A stretch of 64,000 nucleotides of DNA from Apostichopus japonicus (Eukaryota > Echinodermata > Holothuroidea > Aspidochirotida > Stichopodidae): NCBI RefSeq assembly GCF_037975245.1, contig NC_092579.1, forward strand, positions 28,218,166 to 28,282,165. Direction: 5' to 3'. The translations under genes were made by a program, and so were the position numbers. How positions within the stretch are numbered: the stretch's first letter is position 1; every line of letters starts with the position of its first letter. Below, piece by piece: positions 11,605-22,711 of the stretch. The notes beneath the pieces were generated by a model. It searched no databases and had not been told where the DNA came from. It saw only the letters and a list, made by a program, of their open reading frames with translations.

Positions 11605-12700
11605 ATGATGCTCTGTCTGGGAATCGAACCGGAGACATGGAGTTTGTCTGTCTCTCTGCAGTCCAGAGCACTACCAACTGCGCCACTAGAACTGTTGAGA
11701 ATTAATGCTCGTTTCTAATATTTAAACTTCAGAGTCCAGAATGGAATCAGTAAAAGAGCAAAAAATCATAATGCTCTGTGTGGTAATTGAACCGGAGACA
11801 TTGGGTTTGTCTGTCTCTCTGCAGTCCAGAGCACTACCAACTGCGCCACTAGAACTGTTGAGAATTAATGCTCGTTTCTAATATTTAAACTTAAGAGTCC
11901 AGTATGGAATCAGTAAAAGAGCAAAAAATCATAATGCTCTGTCTGGGAATCGAACCGGAGACATTGGGTTTGTCTGTCTCTCTCCAGTCCAGAGCACTAC
12001 CAACTGCGCCACTAGAACTGTTAAGAATTAATGCTCGTTTCTAATATTTAAACTTCAGAGTCCAGAATGGAATCAGTAAAAGAGCAAAAAATCATAATGC
12101 TCTGTCTGGGAATCGAACCGGAGACATTGGGTTTGTCTGTCTCTCTCCAGTCCAGAGCACTACCAACTGCGCCACTAGAACTGTTAAGAATTAATGCTCG
12201 TTTCTAATATTTAAACTTCAGAGTCCAGAATGGAATCAGTAAAAGAGCAAAAAATCATAATGCTCTGTCTGGGAATCGAACCGGAGACATGGAGTTTGTC
12301 TGTCTCTCTGCAGTCCAGAGCACTACCAACTGCGCCACTAGAACTGTTGAGAATTAATGCTCGTTTCTAATATTTAAACTTCAAGTCCAGAATGGAAGAA
12401 GGAAAAGAACAGAAAATCAAAATGCTCTGTCTGGGAATCGAACCGGAGACATTGGGTTTGTCTGTCTCTCTCCAGTCCAGAGCACTACCAACTGCGCCAC
12501 TAGAACTGTTAAGAATTAATGCTCGTTTCTAATATTTAAACTTCAGAGTCCAGAATGGAATCAGTAAAAGAGCAAAAAATCATAATGCTCTGTCTGGGAA
12601 TCGAACCGGAGACATTGGGTTTGTCTGTCTCTCTGCAGTCCAGAGCACTACCAACTGCGCCACTAGAACTGTTGAGAATTTATACTCGTTTTTAAAATTT
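11605..12700 (-). repeat. 163-bp tandem array of a tRNA-derived unit, seven copies
   Basis: The shared start GCTCTGTCTGGGAATC lies at 11610, 11773, 11936, 12099, 12262, 12424 and 12587, giving spacings of 163 bp (one of 162). Copies are nearly identical, which implies recent amplification or homogenisation. The second copy has a changed B box (GTGTGGTAATTGAACC). The spacer carries AATGCTCGTTTCTAATATTT in every copy. The array ends at about 12680 where the spacer diverges. Confidence 0.92.
11610..12672 (-). ncRNA. candidate Pol III tRNA-like transcripts, one per 163-bp unit
   Basis: Read on the minus strand, each unit has an A-box match (TGGCGCAGTTGGTAGTGC), about 43 nt, a B-box match (GGTTCGATTCC), and a run of six Ts about ten bases beyond the tRNA-like end. 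These are the parts of a type 2 Pol III gene with its terminator. The D-stem pairs well (GCGC with GTGC, one wobble). The T-stem and acceptor stem are only partly paired, so a functional tRNA is unlikely. The anticodon-loop area reads CTGCAGA in four copies and has CTGGAGA in three. A tRNA-derived SINE head or a stable tRNA-like RNA are both possible. Confidence 0.5.
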
Positions 12701-12891
12701 AATCTTCACAACATTAGGAGGCAAATAAATAGAAAACCAAATGCATCCTCTGGTGTTGTCTCATTTTTTTCCAGTTTAATGACAATTTCATTGTACAAAA
12801 CAATAATAAATATGCAAAATTATACATCATAACAACTGCGCCACAGTAACTGATAAATGATAGGCTTTTCTAATATGTTAACTTCAAAATG

Positions 12892-13735
12892 AGGAAAAGA
12901 AATACCAAAGAAATACTAAATAAGAATATCCTTACACTTATGAAACTCAGACGTCGCCTACGTAGAACCTATATCATCTCCCGAGACCCAACTCTAAAAA
13001 CCCAAATTAACCAACTAAAATAGCAATAAACAGACAAATATTGGCGGATGAACAAAACCGCGTCCAATACAAATGCGATTCAATGATAAAAACTTTTGGA
13101 AAATTAATAAAAAAAAAGCATTACACCCCCAAACACAGGTAAAACAGACCAAGGCCATAGAGATAACGTAGGTAACCTCATCACAAAAACTCATGACCAA
13201 ATAAAGCTAATTGAATCGTACTTTAAAAGTATATTCAATATCTTCGATGGCTCCCCATACGATATCAGCGGTAAACACGAAATAGACCGTGCAATTATCA
13301 GTAATGAACCAGCTTTAACCCCAACCCCTTAGGATGTCTCAACGAAAACATCCTTCTATTAAAAAAATAGATATAAAAAATTGGTACAGTGCCACTAGGA
13401 AATGCATCCTCCACTGGTCTTGACAATATAAATGACCAAATGCTTAAAAAACTCCCCTCCGATATTCATTAACTCTCATATTTTCCCACTATTTAACGAA
13501 CTCCTTAGACTGGGTTATTTTCCAACCCCATGGAAATCCGCCAAAAAGATTTTAATACAGAAACTAAGTAAAAACTATCGACCAATTAGTCTCCTCCCAG
13601 CCTTAGGTAAGATTTTAGAAAGAATTATAGATAACCGCACCAGAAACCACCTTGAGCAAATTAACCACCTTTCCCCGTATCAATCGGGCTAACTCCGCGC
13701 ACACAAATTTACAATAAACCAAACTTTCTGCTTAT
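12892..13735 (+). mobile_element. LINE fragment, same family as the 2.1-7.5 kb element
   Basis: The sequence matches 5110-5960 of the first LINE, from the CTAAATA(A/G)GAATATCCTTACAC area to the ACAATAAACCAAACTTTC area. It includes an open stretch (13432-13692) with the RT block NYRPISLLPALGKILERIID and the end HLSPYQSG. Both ends are cut, so this is a dead internal piece. In the RT block it is better preserved than the longer copy. Confidence 0.85.
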
Positions 13736-13995
13736 CTTTTTTTTTAGCCTCTGAAGATCCTGCTAGGATCGAAACTTCAGGACAACTTACTTTTACACAT
13801 TCTATTACACAGGCTCTCTAGTGGATAAGCAGTTTGCTAACAGTTTTATTTTATTTTCATTCTGCTATCTTTTAGGCAGAACAAAGGTTTGAGAATCCTT
13901 TGTTCGTTCTAAGAGTTTTTCGGGTTTCTATTGTTCCTCTGAAGTTGCAAACTGACCAAAAAATAGGCCTTTAGAGGGCGCTCGACGCATCTTGC
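13736..13995 (+). mobile_element. possible Penelope-like element terminus with hammerhead-like hairpin
   Basis: A perfect stem GATCCT/AGGATC closes a GCT loop at about 13758-13772. It is flanked by CTGAA on the left and GAAAC on the right, inside outer arms CTGAAG and CTTCAG. This resembles the hammerhead-type core reported in Penelope-like elements (CUGANGA, stem II, GAAA). The text GGCTCTCTAGTGGATAAGC follows. No Penelope reverse transcriptase is present. The call rests on this hairpin and on position beside a cut LINE. Confidence 0.35.
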
Positions 13996-16010
13996 CAGTC
14001 GTCTGTGATTTCAAATCAGTCAAATCAAACCTTTCTTATTCATAAATGTTCTCCAGTTTTACGGTGTTGTTTCCTCGGAAGTTGTATGCTAAGCGATAGA
14101 AGTGTTCCATGTTTTAATCGTAATTTTTTCTTCAAAATTGGAACGGAGGGAGATAAAATACTGCCCGATACTGTTGTTTTAAGTGGTTGTTGTATATTAA
14201 TAGTTTTCAACCGCTCCGCGATATGAGCTATGCAGATTCAGGAAACGTTGCCTTGACCATTACTTTAGCAACTAGGCAATCAAAAGAATTAAGATCTTTT
14301 AAGGACTCAAAAATGTAGAATTTATATTCCAAAATGTTTCAATACCCAGAGGGAACAGTCTTCCTATGCAAAATAAAAGACATACAGATGCTCTATGTAT
14401 GAGCACATGGACATATTCTTTGATCAATTTGAGCAAGAAAAGCAGCTCTGCCACCCCTTTAATAATTAATGAGTTACATGACATTGTTTTATTTTCACTA
14501 TGACACATTTTCACAAGTTACTGCCAAACCTAGAGTCATGTAGTATAAATCACTGAAAATAATGCCAATTTTGAGACCATTTGAAATATGAAGTTCAATA
14601 AAGGTGTAAGTTTTGAGTTATCCTGTTTACAAGTACAGCATTTTGAACATCACCCTCCGTTCCATTTTGAAGACAAAATTAGCATTATTTCTCAACAGTT
14701 GCTGAGACGCAGTGGTTAGTGCTACTATATGTAACAACTGTGGATAAAATATAATAAAATGAGAACTGCTGCATGTCATTTGCACGATGCTGGATCTAAC
14801 TGCGCCAAAGTTCAATACAGGGGAACTTGAAATGCAGCTATTGGTCAAGACAAATTGGTGGGGACACGGTATATCATGTCCCCATTACTGAAAAAGTTGA
14901 TGGGGACGCGTCCCGCTGTCCCCACCAGGATCTGCGCCAATGGTTTGGAGGCTGTTCATCCTGGAACGCCATTTTCATGCTCACTGATATGATGTGATAT
15001 CTGCTGTTTGCTTAACAAATTCGAATAATTGAAATGAGACTGAAATAAATAACTTTGATCTGTTTATTGTGCAATTCCCCACATTCTTTTCATTTCGAAA
15101 GAAGCACAGTTTCAAGTTCAGTACACACTGAAGGTTTCGATTCTCGATATCTGCCTTCACTGAGTTTAGGTAAGATCTTGGGATTTTCATCCCTAGATAT
15201 CGCTGGATATTGCTAGAAATCCATACAGTACAGTGTTCTTGGTATTTCTTGGGCCTGATCTTGGGAAATTGCAAAATCGGGGAGTGGTCACACTCCATTT
15301 AGGTCAGTGCACGACCTCTAGACGTCACTAATACACAGCCCGATCACTAGACTTGTTATCGATGAAGTGGTGTGTTGCCGGATTTTGTCAAGGTTTTGGT
15401 ACTACGGGCGAAGGTTATTAATTAAGTTTTGTAACTCATCGGGAAGCGATAAGAGTGGTGGGGCGTAGGGGTTGTGGGGAGGGGGGTGGGGTGTTTTCAT
15501 GCAGATTGGAACAATCTCAAGAAGTGATAGGTGCGTCCCCCTGCCCCCCCCCATGCACTACATGATATTCAAAGGAGATGTGCTCAATTCTCCAATCACA
15601 TGCGGAATTTATTTTTAGATTCATTGTATGAGTTACGGTACTAGGTTTAGGGTAACAATTAGCATTCAGGTCGGAGTATAACATTTTATCTCTGGATGGC
15701 AGTGTTGCATCGAAGGACATATGTCTAGTGCAGTTCGCATATAGATCCTGGTCTAATACCCAAATGCGGCATCATGTTCCCGACGACTCGGTCGAGTTCG
15801 AGACCAGCCACAGTGGGTTTCATAACACAATTGTACAATTGTTCATATATATATATATATACATTAGTGACAGAGGAAATATGAAAACGTCAAAATGGAG
15901 TTGTCGGTGTAAGGGGTAGGGTGAGGCGCACGCCCCTTTCGAAATCATCGATCCGTCACTGGCTACCCTATAAAGTGTTTAATAGGGATCAGCCCTGTAA
16001 TTATGTCACT
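13996..16010. other. no gene recognised; small inverted and simple repeats
   Basis: The stretch contains a cluster of TGGGGACA and TGTCCCCA arms at 14850-14926, a G-rich run near 15475-15492 and a TA run at 15846-15862. Open frames in it show no splice signals or known domains. Confidence 0.45.
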
Positions 16011-16148
16011 GTTCTTCTTTCTCTTCCCGGTTGCTTGCCGTTTTTTATACTCCCTCCTTTTCCTCTATTTCTTCTTTTTCTTTTCCCTTCCTTCCTCCCC
16101 TTCTTTCCCCTCTTTTTCTTCTTTTTTTTCTCTCCTCTTTTTCTTACC
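16011..16148 (+). repeat. polypyrimidine tract of about 135 bp
   Basis: The plus strand is almost only C and T, with mixed TTCTT, CCTT and TTTTTTTT blocks. It could form triplex-type structures. The overlapping open frames that start here are composition artefacts. Confidence 0.75.
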
Positions 16149-16224
16149 CGGGGGGCGCGCGCCCCTAACTCCCCCCCTGGATACCCGCCTGATCCCCCTG
16201 GATACGCGCCTGATCAAGGTGGTC

Positions 16225-16620
16225 AGAATTTGACCCTAAATGACCTTTGGCCTCTTCATAGAACATTCAGTTCTTGTACATTTCTGAACATGAGGATAAT
16301 CGCAGCTTTGATTTTGAAGCTATGTTGACAAGGATTTCAGGCTTGTGGCAGCTGATGACTCCAATTTACATTTGACCTCTTAACAGAACTGCTCAAAGTG
16401 TAATGCTCAGTGAGGGGGACCTACCACCTAATTATGACATTTTACCGATGCTACAGATGTTCACTAAACTTGACTACAAGGTTTTTGTATTTTGGCCGCC
16501 GATGACCTCAATTGACCTTTGACTCCGCTCAATAACTGGAGCAGCCAAAGAATTCAGTGCTGTAAATTTACATCCTAATTTTCCTGAAATTCATGCAAGA
16601 TATGCTTGGTGAGTCATCCC
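16225..16620. repeat. dispersed repeat with TGACCT half-sites
   Basis: It contains AATGACCTTTGGCC, TTTGACCTC and GATGACCTCAATTGACC separated by 100-150 bp. It resembles the copies at 27180-27600 and 30530-31120. Confidence 0.45.
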
Positions 16621-17340
16621 GTTTACAAGTTGGAACATCACATATACATACGTTTACCTGCATACATACACGTCTAGATTCCCTTTTGCATTTTGGCTAG
16701 GAATCAATGAAAGATTCCTGGCATAGGATACTTATAAATTCCTCTCTTCTGAATTTACAGACTCTTTATGCATTAGATTATCTTTTAGCATCATCACATG
16801 ATCATCCTTAACGAAAAACCTTTCATAATTTTCATCTGTAAATCTGAGAAAATTTTCAACATGATACCCTTGAGAAGAGCACTTTTGAAAGCATGCAAGA
16901 GAGAAAAAAAACCCGGTATTTTTAGGTGCAGGGCAGAGATGATCTTATGGTATTGCAGAAGTATTCAAGACTATGCATGAAATAAAGACAGATCTCACCA
17001 GAAAAAAATTCTGCCAAACTGTTCCTTAAAATTGAGCAAAGCAGTTTTTCAAGTGTTTTAAGTACAGCTTTCATAACAGTATTCTCCATTTTATCTCTTG
17101 CTATTTCAAGGGGAAAAAAAGGTGCATATCCTTAGTGCTTCAATATTTACACACATGGTCATACCAAAAAAGTAGAAAAGCCCACATATATGTATATATA
17201 TATAGTATACATATATCTTTCAAGAAGCTGCAACATCGGTGGCTCAAAAAGTTTGTGATCCTGAAAGTTCGAAACTGGCAGGACTATCTGGTAGCTGGAT
17301 AGAATCACTTTCCGATTCTTCTTCAACTTTAGTCCTATTT
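16621..17340. other. no gene recognised
   Basis: AT-rich sequence with a TATATA run at about 17185-17215. The part next to 17340 may be the 3' untranslated region of the minus-strand exon at 17341-17694. Confidence 0.4.
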
Positions 17341-17694
17341 CTAATCCCTTTGGAGGAAACTTCCATCAGCTTGTCTCTTTGGTTTGATGTAGCGTTCAGC
17401 ACAGCGCCCAGAATTGGAACAAACCTTTCTGTCTTCTTCTGCCTTCAGGAGGTTATCGTCTGGTAAGACTTTCCTGATCTGGTCCGAGTTAGACAGTACT
17501 TTACTCGGAGATGACATGGAGGCTTTCATGTTCATAATGAGACTAGAGAAGGGATCTGAATCGGCTACAGAGGGCTTGGGATTCCAATTTATTTTCTCTG
17601 TCTGATGTTTTGTCACCTTCCCAAGTATCTTCCAAATTTAAGTCTTCTGGAGGTCTCTCGGGGAGCTGTTCCATGGTGGACACCATAGGTGGTT
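17341..17694 (-). CDS. candidate terminal coding exon, unknown protein (frame break)
   Basis: On the minus strand an acceptor (TTTTTTATGGACAG) precedes 17694. The first frame encodes EPPMVSTMEQLPERPPEDLN and LEDTWEG, acidic and proline-rich. It stays open to about 17543. An overlapping second frame then encodes NWNPKPSVADSDPFSSLIMN and, further on, KVCSNSGRCAERYIKPKRQA, ending at TAG 17341-17343. Either the protein ends in frame one, or a one- or two-base indel joins the frames. I do not recognise the protein. It may be the last exon of the gene with the OB-like exon at 21455-21871, which has the same strand and lies about 3.8 kb upstream. That link is only positional. Confidence 0.35.
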
Positions 17695-17849
17695 CTGTCC
17701 ATAAAAAAGTATGAAAGAAAATTACTAGATAGGAATACACAAGCCATGTAGACGAAAGTACTCTGCATAAAGTGTAGATCATGCATGTTACATTTGAAGA
17801 CTCGAATGATTTGACGATAGCCAATAATTTTAAGGGCGAACACGGATTG

Positions 17850-17905
17850 CTTTGGGTGATGGGAGGGGGTGGGGGAGTAACACTTTCCTGGTGGGAGGGG
17901 GTCAG
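17850..17905. repeat. G-rich tracts (GGGAGGGGGTGGGGGAG type)
   Basis: Two G-rich runs lie 15 bp apart on the plus strand and have quadruplex potential. Confidence 0.5.
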
Positions 17906-18039
17906 AGCCACAGACAGAGACGTAAGAACATTTAATGATTTCCCTAACTTATGTAATGTCAGAAATGTCAAATATATATATTTTTCTTTATAACCCATCT
18001 TCTAGTAAAATGTCTAGTATTGTTGTATCAACTACAGTA

Positions 18040-18305
18040 GTTACAGAATATTATTATCAAATGTATTATCAAATTATTATTATCAAATTATTATTATCAA
18101 ATTATTATATTATTATCAAATTATTATTATCAAATTATCAAATTATATTATATCAAATTATTATATCAAAATTATTATATCAAATTATTATATCAAATTA
18201 TTATATCAAAATATCAAATCAAATCAAATTATATCAATTATCAAATTATATTATTAATATATTATTATCAAATAATTATTATCAAATTATTATTATCAAA
18301 TGTAA
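18040..18305. repeat. ATTATTATCAA-type microsatellite
   Basis: About 265 bp are built from TATCAAATTATTAT variants. The open frame over it is the repeat translated. Confidence 0.9.
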
Positions 18306-20121
18306 AAAAAAAGGAATATTTTACAACATGAAGGCCAAAAGTATTTGAGTTTTAATAGATTTACAATCTATATTACAATGGAAAGACATGAAGGAAAACT
18401 TCATAATAAAGATGACTTTAGGAACAACCCTCAGTAAATTCGTGGTGAACCGTTGAAAAACAGTGCTATCAGGCCAGGCTGGATTTTTATGCCACTTTTA
18501 ATTTTTGAGGGAACGACCCTTTAATTTGCCAAGGTTCATCGGTTTAGAGTGACAAGACTATTTAGTCTAATACTTTGACCAATTAGCTCAGTTCCTCAGA
18601 TCCAACACAAAATCACAAAAAGAGTTTTACCTGTCTTTAATGACATGTTTACAGTGGTAGTAAAAATTTGTCAACTTTTGGACAGATGGTGTTTAATTTT
18701 CATTCAATGGGTGCAAGGGTGTTGTTGTTTTAATATCAAGTTAAAGGAACATGCTTTGGTTGAGTCAGTTATTAGAATTTATGTAAAGCAATGGGTTAAC
18801 ATTAACATTAAAGCCAGTACTAGAAGAGCTGATAACATCATCAAGTTAGCCTTTAAAGGAACATCTCAAATTAACCTTGTTCTGGTGGACTACGACATTA
18901 TTGTGTCTAAAATTCAGCCTACATTTGTCATTTAGGTAGATACTGAGGAAGTGACGGAAATGAAGTCATGCTGTCGAGGAAGGAAACATTTCTTTTACAA
19001 TTTTATTAATTCTTATTCTCATTTCATTTTTTGACAATAACACGGAAGGAGAAATGTACTACATCTCAAACCTGCCCATAATCAGAAAGCAAAGCCAGAA
19101 TATTAAAGTGGAGGGTGGAGTGGAGGCAATAAGTAAGTGTTTACTATTTTGAATACAGGTGCTGAAAGTTTCTCCATTTTGTTTATCATTATATTGATGA
19201 TGATACTAGAGTTTCTGTAAATGGATAAAAAAATGCCCAATATCTTTGCACTTGTGTAGCAAGTCAGTCAATTTCATAGCAAGATTCTCTCGGGTAAATG
19301 GAGCAACATAGGTCGGAGTGGGTTTAGTGGTACTGGATATGTGTTTTGGTGGGGTTACAGACAAAATCTAAGAGATGGGGAATCTAGGTCCCACCCCTGG
19401 CTGCATCCAAAACAGCGAAATACTAAGTAACTGGGTGTTCATTTACAAATAAACTACAGGTCTTTAATTGAGATGGAGAACAACACACAATAACTGCAAT
19501 GTCCCTAAATATTCCACCAAGACCCGCCCCCCCCCCCCCCCCCCGTGCCATCCTCCTCAACCAATTCTCTCCTAGTCTCTTCACGTGTAGGGTTTCCAGA
19601 AATATCCAACCCGACGTTAATATTCTTACACCCTTTTCAAGATATTCCTCTAAATATATTAATATTTATATTTCTGGGATTATAGGAAAAAAAATTCACT
19701 GCACAGAACAAAGCCTTATTTGTCAAAACATACGTGACACAATGCACATACACTTCTTTCCGGGGGTGGGGTGGGATTGGCGGTGACATAAAATTTAACA
19801 ACTGCACTCATTCAATACAAAAACTTGGTATCAATTCCATATAAGGTAGGTAACATCTTCGTTTGTGAACTACCATAACTTGAACATTTTAACCGAATTT
19901 TAACGTCCCTGATTTATGCTTGACACTCCTGCTAAATGAGCTCGGGTTTATTTAGCAGCGAAGTAAATCTTTGTACGCATGACAGACTCATTGGTTAGTT
20001 TTGAAATTCATTCCAACTTTCTTCGCAAATGACCATATCTGTGACCCACTCGCAAGCAATAGTCTTACAACCCATTGTCTCCAGCATACTGCTACCAATT
20101 CTTTTATACAATGCGAGCATG
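18306..20121. other. no gene recognised
   Basis: The stretch holds a poly(C) run at 19526-19544 and an AT-rich open frame at 18645-18935 without splice context. Nothing else stands out. Confidence 0.45.
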
Positions 20122-21122
20122 CATAGGCGTACGGGACCATTTTGGTTTGTTTGGGGGGGGGCAGAAAATTTTGTGCCCGAAAGATCCTGTGACACTATCT
20201 AAGCGGAGCGCCACCATCGGTTGGCGCGTAGCATACAAGAAATTTTTTGGCAAATAATGCCTCTCAGATTGCCGGAAATGGCACTTCTGAGGCCTTGCAA
20301 GTTGCATCTAAACATTCTTTATTTTATAATCTCACGTTTAGAAATTTACACTTCCCCAAAAATTTGGTAAATTAGAAGAATCAAAAATGGTAAAATCACT
20401 TTGAAGGGGATAAAAAGGGCAGTATATTTTTTAAGCTTCTATTTAGTTACCGTATTTATTATTTTAACACAGTACTCAGCTACCTCACGAAAACATACAT
20501 TGTAGGCGGGAAAATGTCGCTGTGTCGGGTGAGACTGCAATTTGTCTCACAATTTTTTTTCTCAAAAATAACAAAGAATATGATAAACCTGTACTTTTAG
20601 GCTTGTAGGCACTCACCCCCCCCCCCACCATCCATGAAAAAGAAAATGTTTCTTATATATACTCATGTCGGGGATGTCCAGGTATACAGTTGACTAGTTA
20701 GAATAAATGTTTACTGCGTTTTTTCACTTCAGAGATTGCTAATCTCCATGCACGCATGTCACCACGATTGTGAGCGGCGATCCCTGTTAATAATTTTGGG
20801 CGATAAAGTGCAAAAAGTGTGGTAGCCCAGATGAGCTGCGCTTACGGTGGTGTTACACAGAAATATTCGGGCATCATGATGCTAAATATAGAAAATCATT
20901 AGGCTTATATTAATATTAATGTCACAAAACAAATAACACAGAACGCTCTCCACGGAATTTTCAGGCAAAAATATGAAAAGATTCGGGCAAGCTACTACAT
21001 ATTTATATATATATTATTTTCTCCTCTAAGGCTGCCCGAATTTTTCAGGACTTATGCCCGAATTTCTTGTCCTCTGGAAATTGGGGGGGGCAGTCTGCCC
21101 CCCCCCGCCCCGTACGCCTATG
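20122..21122. mobile_element. 1.0-kb MITE with 14-bp terminal inverted repeats
   Basis: The left end CATAGGCGTACGGG (20122-20135) is the exact reverse complement of the right end CCCGTACGCCTATG (21109-21122). Poly(G) and poly(C) runs lie just inside each end. No transposase is encoded. The duplication is unclear. If the ends are taken as AGGCG...CGCCT, a 2-bp AT flanks both sides. It carries the shared GC-rich hairpin module at about 20194-20250. Confidence 0.8.
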
Positions 21123-21454
21123 TGGCACACTATAGGTTCAAATTAACTCTTACTTCATTGAAGGTGAATATGCTATTTATTAGTTTTACCCCTACTTAAC
21201 GTTGGACACCAAATGTTACATATGTTAGATTCTTTATTCTTTCCCAAATGTCAGAAAAACAAACTGTATCTGGCTTAAAGCATTTATTCTATATGCATTC
21301 AAATATTTCAGTCTAAATACTTTTTGGTACTGTAGCTTATGTGTTATGGTACTTTTAGATTATTTAGAAGGATCCACAGAGTTATGAAAATTACCTGGAG
21401 TATTCTGACAGTTTCATCTAAATATGTTGTATCAAATTATAAACTTTTATATAC

Positions 21455-21871
21455 CTGAAAAATTTCTCCGGATACAGTCATCATCTTCTGTGGAGTTCCT
21501 GGCTTTGGGAGCTTTACATCTTTTAATGACACAAGCTGTGGTTGTGGTGGATTCACCAAGTGTCTAGCAATATCCAGTATGTTTTCACTGATATTGTTTA
21601 TTGCAGGGGCATTGGTCACTTTTGTTTTATTGTTAAATATCAGGCAAGACCTGCCTTTTTGAAAGTTCCTTATCAGGAACGTTTTGTTGGTCATCAGTTT
21701 GGGTTGGATGTCTTTATTGTAACATACTGCTTTGGTTGCAGCTGTTACATCTGCGATACCTAAATTTAGGATATCACCCTGTAGTTTGGTTTCTACAATG
21801 AGAACTTTAGTTCCTTTTGGATATGGACCAGAGGACTGCCCAGACTGAATGATGTTCTCTAAGGTGTCCAT
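21455..21871 (-). CDS. internal or first coding exon with OB-fold-like domain
   Basis: The exon is 417 nt (139 codons, phase 0 at both ends). It lies between a good acceptor (TTCCATACAG) and a donor (TTTCAG|GTATAT) on the minus strand. It starts with ATG and encodes MDTLENIIQSGQSSGPYPKG. A beta-rich stretch follows: TKVLIVETKLQGDILNLGIA, then NKTFLIRNFQKGRSCLIFNN. It ends MMTVSGEIFQ. The alternation of strands around a conserved loop resembles single-strand nucleic-acid-binding OB domains of the RPA type. This is a fold-level guess without sequence identity. The final TVSGEIFQ could open a second domain in the next exon. The clean splice sites and full-length open frame make this one of the better minus-strand exons. 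Neighbouring exons cannot be assigned firmly. Confidence 0.5.
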
Positions 21872-22278
21872 CTGTATGGAATAGAAACCAAGATGTGTAA
21901 GTACTAGATAATTTATAATAATAATACAAATTGTAATTAAACGAATCAGTTCAACTGTAGTTTTGTTTGGCACAATTGTGTATAGGCCCAGGGGTGAATT
22001 GGAGTAAATTTAGGGGCAGGGCCATTTGACTGTGGTTTAATCATATTACCTCAATATTTGGCATGCAGTGTTTAACTACATGAAGCAAGTTCCTTGTAGA
22101 TTCAACTTCTGTATTAATTTTGATTGCAATGATGACCTAGTAGTTACATTTAAGGTATTTTTTGGAATTAAATTAAATGTTGACTTACGATTTCGTATCA
22201 CCATACTATATTTGAAGATAATGCATTCATTATGTTTGGCTGACAACTCCAAATGCCATCATTCAGTTGTTATGGGGA

Positions 22279-22703
22279 CTGTGGCATTGCCAGGGGGTGA
22301 CTTGGGGGGGGGCTATGTTTCCCATAAATAGTGTGTTTTGGAGTGTTAAAAATTCTCCCCAAAAAATTTGAGAAAAATCAAGTTGTTTAATACAGCACCA
22401 GATTGCTTTTAAGGACCCATAATATATCAAAAAATTCTCTAAGTGAAGGGTTAATTCAAATCTTTTGTAGATGTAATGTTTTTATCGGTCTAAATGTAGA
22501 ATGTAAATCGGACAGACTAACCCTCCAAAAAAGCAATTCTTGAACAAAGGATGTTGCCCCTGTCTGAGAAATCCCAGCTGTGCAGGGCAGGGGGACACCA
22601 CCCATCCCTTTTATATCCCTCTCTATCTCAGCATTAACGGATAAACATTGTGCCTTCAATTAGGTGCTGTGCTCCTAAGTTGAAATGTTTGGCAATGCCA
22701 CTG
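22279..22703. mobile_element. hAT-like MITE, 425 bp
   Basis: The ends are CTGTGGCATTGCC and GGCAATGCCACTG, inverted with one mismatch in the outer bases. Flanks TATGGGGA (22271-22278) and TATGGAGA (22704-22711) form an 8-bp target duplication with one difference. Length of duplication and end style fit hAT. It has no coding capacity. A related partial copy lies at about 34490-34716. Confidence 0.78.
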
Positions 22704-22711
22704 TATGGAGA

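Noticed and set aside
14847-14930. Cluster of TGGGGACA and TGTCCCCA arms
   Set aside because: It could be a small MITE remnant, but no clear ends or target duplication were found.
15921-16328. Plus-strand frames of 135 and 76 residues with hydrophobic stretch
   Set aside because: The phenylalanine/leucine-rich part is a translated polypyrimidine tract and does not indicate a membrane protein.
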